Shown here: positions 48,896 to 64,000 of the stretch, in pieces
Layout of the letters: each line of letters begins with the position of its first letter
Numbering within the stretch: the first letter of the stretch is position 1
Assembly (NCBI GenBank): GCA_026745465.1
Contig: JACYXH010000175.1
Span: forward strand, 6,592,501-6,656,500
Length of the DNA stretch: 64,000 nt
Reading direction: 5' to 3'
Source of the DNA: Lota lota
Taxonomy: Eukaryota; Chordata; Actinopteri; Gadiformes; Lotidae
Translations under genes and position numbers: made by a program
Notes under the pieces: generated by a model
Told to the model about the DNA's origin: nothing
Seen by the model: only the letters and a program-made list of their open reading frames with translations
The model's database searches: none

Positions 48896-50429
48896 GTTCT
48901 CATTTAGCAACGCTAGCTAGCTAGCAATGTGACCTATCTAGGACAGTTACAGCTTAAATCCACAATAACAGTACCACTTGCAATCATTTCCAATGTTACC
49001 AAAGCGAAGACTTTCATTTTGACATGATTAGAAAAAAATGTAAGAAATGTTGATAAGCTAAATCTGCAGAACAACCACCAAGTTAGAGTTACAGACTGGT
49101 TATTTCCAAGCTCCCACACAACTACGGAAACTCTGAAGGGCCGTAAAGGTTTTTGGCAATATTTCCCCGGAAGCGGAGCATTTAAATGTATAGGATTTTT
49201 ATGTTAAATGTATACATTTGCTGCCTCACTAGATAATGCACACATATACTTTTCTACATTTACGAGACCATGATCATGGGAAGACAATCATTACAATTAA
49301 GCTTTCCATGGCACATACTATATGGAAGTAAACTGGTACAGACACAATCTTTGACTCTCATATTGTATTGTATTTACATTTGAAACAAAACTGAAGTGCA
49401 AACAAGTGCCAACGTGTTATTATATAAAACATTATTTATTGGGAGCATTACAGTGTGGTGCCACAATTTTGCACCAGGAAGACATCCTTGTGTCTAATCA
49501 TTGAATAAAAAAACAATGAGCAATACCATCACCATGCTTGATCATCATAACGCTCCAAACTATAAATGAAGTGCCCATCTATTAAGATAAATGCAGGCAT
49601 TAAGACATACAAACAGAGAATGTTGGATCACACATGCACACATCGCAGTAGGACTAACAGTAACTTCTCATATCAAATCAGGTATAGGGACATTGACCTT
49701 CATAACTTCATATAATAAACAATATTATAGTGACTTCACATGTTATTCACGTAACTCCTGAATCATGTGGATTTTATTAGACATTATGGAACATAGTAGT
49801 ATGTCTCATTTACTTGTTTTTTCTATACTTGGCATTTTTGCAGATGGATCATCTCAATCTGATCTAATCAATATAACAGAATAAACAACAGTAAGTTAAG
49901 GGCAGATAGACACAAGGCGTTGATATATCCACACCAATAATCTATTTTTCCAGAGGTATTCGTCTAATAACATTGTTTAAGCTTCATAACAGGTTAATTG
50001 TCTTTATTTTCGATCCTCTGAATTGAAGTCAGAGACTTCACTGCTATGGCTAGCAGCTTGTGCATTCCATTAATGGGCCTTGCTTTTACCCCCAGGTGTG
50101 ATGTTGATTAGCCATTACAAGCAATTTAAAAAGCTACCCTATAGTGACATCATGTATGATGAAATGGCTGAATCCACATCACACCTGAAAACAGGGGCCC
50201 TTTAACCACACAATAGTTTAGCAAAGATACCAATAATACATAATAATTAATTATCAGCAAGAAAGATAATTAGGAGATGGTACCTTATTGCTGAAAGTGT
50301 CATACCCTGCCTACAATATAGAATACAATACAAGAAATCATTCATATGACTCTATAATACAACATATTCATATCATAAAAACCTAAATAATACTATTATT
50401 ATTATCTATTAGTTGGAGGAGAGGCAGAT
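48896..50429. other. intergenic, no gene seen
   Basis: AT-rich sequence upstream of mtg2. The first about 100 bp includes the mtg2 5' UTR or promoter. No exon or strong repeat was recognised. Confidence 0.5.
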
Positions 50430-50763
50430 CTATAAGGTCATAGCTTGTGTATAATATGGTCTGTTCATATGCGCAGGGTCTCTGTGACTGCGTTTTCAAG
50501 GGCTCCCTTGGAGGAGAGGTGGGAGCTGTACGTTTGGCCCTGAGGCTGCTGATACTGGGATTACTGTGAGGATCCACCTTGGCTAGGGCCTGACGGGCAC
50601 ATAAAGCCGCTTTATGGATTTATCATTGTATGTGTAATGTACTGCATGTGTTGCGCAAATAAAGTCTTGCGTATATGGAATATATTGTATGCAAGTGTCT
50701 GTGTGTGTGTGTGTGTTTGCATACACGTGTGCATGTATGTGTGTTTGTCGCATGGTGCATGTG

Positions 50764-50767
<4 letters not shown>

Positions 50768-50806
<39 letters not shown>
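50768..50806. repeat. (TG)n microsatellite
   Basis: About 19 TG units, in a former intron of the decayed SS18L1-like gene. Confidence 0.9.
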
Positions 50807-50807
<1 letters not shown>

Positions 50808-51570
50808 TTTTAACCGTATCCCAGTGCCTGTCCACTGTAGCCCTCTTGAGAGGAGAACAGCTGCTGGTCAGAGCCCTGCTGGTACTGGCCCTGCGGCTGA
50901 GTTTACACTGAGCACTCCCTGGAGGGTTAAACACACATACATAGCCAACCCGTCTATGTGAATTAGTCCTCTAGTTCAGAATGAAACCACTTTGCTTAGT
51001 TATATAGTCATAATATACTATGGCCACATGTTTATTATTATCTCATCAATCATTTTATAAATAGATTATTAGATTAGTAAGAGAGAAATGTGTAACATGG
51101 TATAGAATAGACTAATAAGCAAGAACAAGAAGAAGAATTCTAGCTACTTCTCACCTCCTTCTTAGTAATGATTTGTCAAAGGACCTCTCATAGCCTTGTT
51201 CACCGTATGAAGACAGTTGGTAGGAGTATGTTCCATAGCCTGTGGAGAACTGGATTCTGAGCAATGAGCATGCATAAAAGTAATACTGCTGGTTTATGGG
51301 CCTGTTGGGGCTTTGCGAGGGTCCATACTGCTCTCCCTAGAACCATCTTCTCCTGCACTACTGTGCTGATCCAGCAAGACAGGGGACACTGCGATCATTA
51401 ATTAGGTGCTCGAACTGGTCGGCTACAGTGAGTGTAAGCAAACTATATGGACTAAGCCAGGACACTTAGCCCATTGTATTGCTGCAAGTGTGTGAGCTAG
51501 GTACCTCCCATTAGGCAGTAGGTCGCTTCAAATATCCATCTAGAACTAATATTTGTAATGGTCCACCTTG

Positions 51571-51599
51571 AGTGTCACAGGTCTATGACCTGTGACACT
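51571..51599. repeat. 13-bp perfect hairpin
   Basis: Arms AGTGTCACAGGTC and GACCTGTGACACT with a TAT loop, within the SS18L1-like pseudogene span. Confidence 0.9.
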
Positions 51600-52429
51600 G
51601 ATCACCTATCCTCAATTGTTTTCCCAATGATCAAGGGTGAATGTGTTTCTACAAAAAAAGCTATAACATCAAGGTAAAGAAAGTCTGGTTCTAATACTTC
51701 CAATGGATATATGGATAGTTATTGAGGGTATATCTAATCTCAGTTTGATGGTGGGGTGCAAAAACCCAAGATTCCCTGTTTACTTGTATCTCATTTATAT
51801 ACACAAAACAATATTGTAGAAGCATATTTGATTAATGTATTTGTATTATATTTCAAGAAACAGCGGGTGTGCAGCAGCTGCTGAGTCTTTTAAAGGATTG
51901 TCTGGCGTATCCCTTAACGTTAATCTACCAATACTGAATATCCCAAAGAATAAACCAAAAGATGAATCACGTATTCAAGCCTTATTGAGAATAAAATACC
52001 AGTGTTATTTAAGAAAATGCTAGCATTAGGGTCAAGGTAAACAATCTACAATCTTCTATAATTTTCCGGAATCTATGAGGCATGCCTTTATCAATTCTTT
52101 CAGTGAGTTATTAGTAGGCCTTTGCTGACACGACACGGATAAAGTGATTCGACCATCGACTCCCTTAGACATTTGAATTGGGAGGCTGAGAGAAAGGGTG
52201 GGGACGGTGGGTCGGGGGTAGAGTTGGAAATTTAAGATTAGGGTGCATTGGAGCGAGGGAACGACAAGTGAGGAGCTTCTATCGTTATTCCAGAGTGTAT
52301 ATTCTGGTTAGAGTCTGCTATTGTGGCCATCTGTGCAGGATCTGCTGATAGCTAACCAAAGATCAAAGCTCATATCATGAAGTTAGATCTGTAATCAAGT
52401 ATAAAAGATGATGGCTGGAGATTTACTGG

Positions 52430-52470
52430 CAGAATGCACACAGTGGATTTTAGCTACTGTGTGCATTCTG
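52430..52470. repeat. 15-bp inverted copy of a pseudogene exon end
   Basis: CAGAATGCACACAGT at 52430-52444 is the reverse complement of ACTGTGTGCATTCTG at 52456-52470, with 11 bp between. The second arm is the 3' end of the SNH-domain relic exon (residues TECTQ). Confidence 0.9.
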
Positions 52471-53431
52471 TAGTCTTGCCTTTGCTTTGGTAATCCACTA
52501 TGCATTGTATTAATGATTTTCATCGAGCATCTGTTGAGGTCAAAAACAATGTTTCTAGTATGCCATAGGCAAACAAAAGATGTGGACTGCAGATTCCCTT
52601 GACTTCCATACCGAGACACACCGATAGAACTGGGTCATTGTTTTCAGGAGAATTACAGCATTAAATCTTTTACAGTTAAGTGATTGCATGTCAGGCTGAT
52701 TATGCGTTAATAGGTACAATAAATATAACCGTTTGCCTACATTACACTTCATACATTTATTGCTTCCTGTATGTCAAATGTCTGCCCTTATCAGTGAACA
52801 AAACATACCTTTGTAAAAAAATTCTAACTTCGATGTAACAAATGTACAGGACTAAAACCCCTCAGCTTTTGGTATGGCCCGAACAACGAAGTCTACCACT
52901 TTAGTGTAGAAGGGTTCTTCATTCAGTTTGTATAATACGATAGGAATTAAAATACAGTAGCCTATTTATCCAGGGGTGGGAATTAAGTAGGTGTGTCGCA
53001 TTTGTTTTTATAGGCTAAGAATTTACACCGTGCATGAAAAACCTAGGCCAGTTTTATTTCATGCATTTATTCATATTTAAATGTAGGACGCTTAGAGAAC
53101 AAAAGAGGGCAAATATTATTTGAATAGGTATATCATTTTATAGATTATATCAATATTTACAAACAATGATTTGATAATAAATGCTGACACTGTAAACATG
53201 CTTATCATAAACACTTTAATCTTATCAAATTATTCACTGGAACAGCTGGAGACTTCTCAGACGTTGCCTGAGTTGACACCTGAGGACAGATCAAATAACG
53301 TTGGGCAACAAATAGGCAGAACAAAGAACAATATGGGGCACGATTGAGATAGATTGACTAGTCCAAAATAATGAACTTGCCCTTATCAGATGTGCTGGAA
53401 GGTGTTGTGACAAAGCATTACATACTGAATC

Positions 53432-55601
53432 TTATAGCAGTTTGTTCCCAGCTCGCCGATAGTGAAACATCGGTTCCCTTGGCCCACGGTATCCACCTCG
53501 GAAACCCCGGCCCTGCGGGAAGAAACCTGGAACTCCAAAGGTCTCGATGTTCCTCCTGCGCTCCTCTGCCCAGGTTTGCCTGAATCATTTCAGATTGATA
53601 AAATAAAGGAGGGCAAAGTAAAACATCGTAGCCCTCGAAAGGAAAACAGGCCAATGATGCGTTGGATGCTCTGAAATGGGTGGACCACTAGGTTTACCTG
53701 AAGGCATTATCCGATGACAGCATGTCAAAGAACGACTTTCCCTTATCATAGTAGCACTTTGGGCCAATAGGTTCCTCCAGATTTGTATCGGTTTGGGAAT
53801 CCTGCTCAGCCTTATCCTTCCCCTCTGAAGGAGTTATAGAAACATATCAGGGAAACATTAGATAAACCTGGATAAAACCAGGATTTGGGTAACTGCATTA
53901 AGAGTTCCCTCCATACTCCGATTATTTTTGAAATAATTCTGCTCAGACGCATCCATTTCTACTTTACATTGCCACCAACCTTTTCTATGCATCTCTCGTT
54001 CCAGCACCATCTTAATGAATTGTGCATTTGAGGAATCAAAATCAAAGTCTGTTTCAAACTTCAGGGTGCTAGACGCAACATATTCAGCCATCTCCCAGCC
54101 TCTGCCATTGTTCTTGCGCCTGCCTAAAATATGATACAAAGATTGAGGGATATGTAATTCAAGACTTCCATTCAAAATTCTGAATCAAACGGTTGAAAGA
54201 CTGTGTTTAAGGTACTAGTCAGGAGTGATGGCACCTAAAATTATAGACAACAATCTTGAAAATACTCAACATTGGTCCCATTAAATATTAGCATGACGAG
54301 TTTTAAGGACGAGACATTAAAAGTGGACCACTTGAAAGAGCATGTTTTCATAAAAAAAGAAAAAAGGACAGAAGCCTCAAGTCTAAACATACAATTCCTT
54401 AGAAGAAAAGTGGGAATGAGCTCTTTAATATACTTTACTATTCACCTTGACCTCTCCTTGGTGGAGGTCCAGTTTCATAATATCCACGTTGTCCTCGATA
54501 GGTTTGTTCATGAGTCCTGGACACAGGGGCTGGGTTCCTTCCTATTAGCAATAAAAACGATTTAACAAGTTGCAATTTACTGTTGATTGCAATAACCATT
54601 TAAGCTCTTAAAAATGTCTGCAATTTATTTAGTTAGGATTTTTTGTGGCATCATTGCTAGTTTTGTCTCACTTTGTATTGCCTGCTTACTTGTGGGTCTA
54701 GTGCCCCTAGTGGTCATTGATCTAGCTCCCTGGGGCCTCCAGCCCTCCCAGCCCTGGTCACAAGCATTCAATTCCCTCCTTTGCGTCGGCATCTCCACCT
54801 GTACAGTCTGGACAGCTTTTTCCACCATGGGAGCCCTTCTGACAAGCTGGCCCGGAAGAACCGGCCCTGCGTACCGAGAGGGTCCAGTTTAGGAGTGTTC
54901 ATATTCAACACATGAGTTAAAATAGAAATGTGCTTCATATCTAACGTGTTCTCTTGTTTTTATTACCATAGCCATGCACAGCAGCGTACTGTTGGTACTG
55001 TTGACAACTACTAGCTAGCTGGTTATAGGACGGCATCCTTACGGGACTGAACGGTTCTTCTTGTTGGGTGTAGAGTCCTGATGAGATCCCATCTGATGAC
55101 TGAACCAAAATAACTTTTAGATTCTAGAACCAATACAGCTCACAAAACAAGTGTTCACAATACACCAATATAATTACCTGTATGATTGCGGGATCATTTG
55201 GAAGGCTGTGGTGTGACCTCGGAGGCTCACACAGCGTGATGTCTTTAATGTCACTTCCCAGGAAGGTGATGTACTCAAAGATATCATGTTTGGGGGGAAT
55301 TGGCTTATGTGTTCGTCGCCCCTCTGTTCCAAAACACTTTACTATTTAAAAAGACAAAGAGTAGTTGATTGTAAAGCACTGCAATCAAACACAAGGCCTA
55401 CTCACTTAACACTGCCATTTCCACGTAGACACAAAATGGTGTCGCCTAATTGTTCTAAGAGGGAGTCAAATATAACTCACCTTTTTCCAGTACAACTGTT
55501 GAGTTAATAGTATCAATTGTAAACAAAATGCCCTCATAACGATTCTGAGCTTTTGAAATTAAGCCTAGTTTACATCCAATGTAGGGCTTTCCACTGTTCA
55601 T
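53432..55601 (-). CDS. lsm14b: LSM14B, P-body RNA-binding protein (RAP55 family)
   Basis: Minus-strand coding exons: 55481-55601, 55178-55341, 54967-55099, 54690-54866, 54446-54541, 53980-54123, 53698-53824, 53432-53579 (stop TAA). Total 1110 nt, 369 residues, similar to vertebrate LSM14B. The start is the ATG just after an acceptor at 55603, giving [19 protein letters not shown]; an untranslated exon must lie upstream. Domains: N-terminal Lsm fold (exons 1-2), a short motif PMVEKAVQT, an arginine/glycine-rich stretch, the FDF box ([17 protein letters not shown]), the FFD box ([14 protein letters not shown]), the TFG box ([14 protein letters not shown]) and a C-terminal RGG-type tail. The family binds mRNA and DDX6/4E-T partners in P-bodies and represses translation. 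It is head to head with taf4. I prefer LSM14B over LSM14A because of synteny with TAF4 and MTG2. Confidence 0.95.
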
Positions 55602-56360
55602 AGCTGTAAACAAGTATGTAGACCAATAAAATGCCCTTCTTGTGTCGTTCGACAAAAACGTATGTGTACCTTCGCCAACACAGAAACTTATAAAATTGCA
55701 ACCCCTCACATGGGCAATAACCACGCCCATTTATCAAGGTTGACGCACCTGGTCGTAATAGATTGGAATCAAAAAATTGAACCATTCATTCACCTAGCTT
55801 TTATAATTATGCTTTTAATTTCTCTAGTTTATCTAATCATGGAGACATTTCGCCCATTCGGCGGTTACTGGAATGTTATCTCGTTTAAATATTTATAGAA
55901 GACGTTTTTTTTCATTTCCAAACTAGTAAGTGATAACAATGTACAACCATCATATTATACATTTATGTGGCTAACACGATTCAACAAGTTTTCCAGACAT
56001 ATTGTGCACGTTTTCAAATCATTTGAAAGCCAGCCCAGAACGCAGGGGGTGGTGGTGGTGCATAGAGCACAGACAGTACCAGCAGCGTTAGCTGCGGTAC
56101 TAGGCACGGCAGCTGCTACTTGGAAAAATACGCAGCCATTTTGTGTCGTCTGTTCTATGAATTATAAAAAAAATACACTGAAGGTCAAGCATATGCTTCT
56201 ACTTTATTTGGAATACCTCCGTGTAAATGCGACGCCCGAGAGAACCACGTTCAATCGAAAGTAGCCCTCCGTCTAAAAATGCTCTCATGTTTATCTACAG
56301 AGCAGACGTACACGAAATGCAACCGTCCGCCATTACTTCCAGCTTTATTTCTCAACTAAA

Positions 56361-56407
56361 CCAATCACAGCACCCGGCGATAGCGTGTCAGCAGGAACGC
56401 ATCCAAT
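56361..56407. promoter_or_regulatory. CCAAT boxes of the lsm14b/taf4 divergent promoter
   Basis: CCAATCACAG at 56361 and CCAATCGG at 56403 lie 40-90 bp before the taf4 start codon, in the 845-bp interval between two divergent coding starts. NF-Y-type CCAAT pairs are common in bidirectional housekeeping promoters. No TATA box is evident. Confidence 0.5.
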
Positions 56408-56446
56408 CGGCGCTTTTGTCTAACGAGAGAGCGTAGCTGTGCAAAG

Positions 56447-64000
<7,554 letters not shown>

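Larger units (their letters stand above)
50430..52530 (-). pseudogene. ss18l1: decayed SS18L1/CREST-like gene (introns retained)
   Basis: Minus-strand relics lie in the right order. (1) 52454-52530: after acceptor CCTCAACAG comes MLDENH, a small deletion causing a shift, then IQCIVDYQSKGKTTECTQ and a TAG: the SS18 N-terminal homology domain. (2) 52290-52345: QILHR, a deletion, then ATIADSNQN. (3) 51160-51345: AGSAQ, stops, then GEQYGPSQS...NQQYY...SYGEQGYERSFDKS. (4) 50812-50935: GSAQC, a shift, then QPQGQYQQGSDQQ and QEGYSGQALGY. (5) 50430-50577: YQQPQGQTYSS in one frame and SQRPCAYEQ in another, matching the usual QRPYGYEQ C-terminus. Several stops and shifts make a functional protein impossible. 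Because introns survive and the locus sits between mtg2 and lsm14b, as SS18L1 does in vertebrates, this is a gene that died in place, not a retrocopy. Confidence 0.85.

Noticed and set aside
53418-53674. Frames at the 3' end of lsm14b in other phases
   Set aside because: Shadow frames. The correct phase gives the TFG box [14 protein letters not shown] and a stop at 53432.

Overview
This window is nuclear DNA from a ray-finned (teleost) fish. The evidence is intron-rich genes with GT-AG junctions, fish-type transposons (Tc1/mariner, hAT, a tRNA-derived SINE, a Ty3/Gypsy relic) and very many long CA/GA microsatellites. Such microsatellite density is a known trait of cods, so a gadiform is a reasonable guess but not proven. 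Gene content matches human chromosome 20q13 (DBNDD2; CDH26, MTG2, SS18L1, LSM14B, TAF4), so this is a conserved synteny block.

Layout. 1-2983: mostly microsatellites, with one possible terminal exon of an upstream gene near 341-411. 2984-13329 (+): a four-exon dysbindin-family gene (dbndd2-like) whose second exon carries an apparent one-base T insertion. 17085-31618 (+): a first cadherin-26-like gene with five cadherin repeats; its introns hold an hAT relic with an 8-bp target duplication, a Ty3/Gypsy remnant, a MITE and a deleted Tc1. 36399-42817 (+): a second cadherin-26-like gene, a tandem duplicate whose cytoplasmic tail is encoded partly by seven mini-exons of 42-45 nt. 46991-48895 (-): mtg2, a mitochondrial-ribosome GTPase, six exons and intact. 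50430-52530 (-): broken exons of an SS18L1/CREST-like gene, still in intron-exon order at its expected position. 53432-55601 (-): lsm14b, a P-body RNA-binding protein, intact. 56447 to the right edge (+): taf4, a TFIID subunit, running off the window; it lies head to head with lsm14b and two CCAAT boxes sit just upstream of its start.

The genes are not an operon and share no single pathway: two adhesion receptors, a trafficking-related acidic protein, a mitochondrial GTPase, an mRNP protein and a transcription factor. The most noteworthy points are the tandem in-phase mini-exon array in the second cadherin, the decayed SS18L1-like gene (including a fold-back inverted copy at one exon end), the dbndd2 frameshift, and a 26-bp near-perfect hairpin filling most of a 119-bp cadherin intron. 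Exon limits were set by hand from splice consensus and reading phase; no alignment or transcript data were available.
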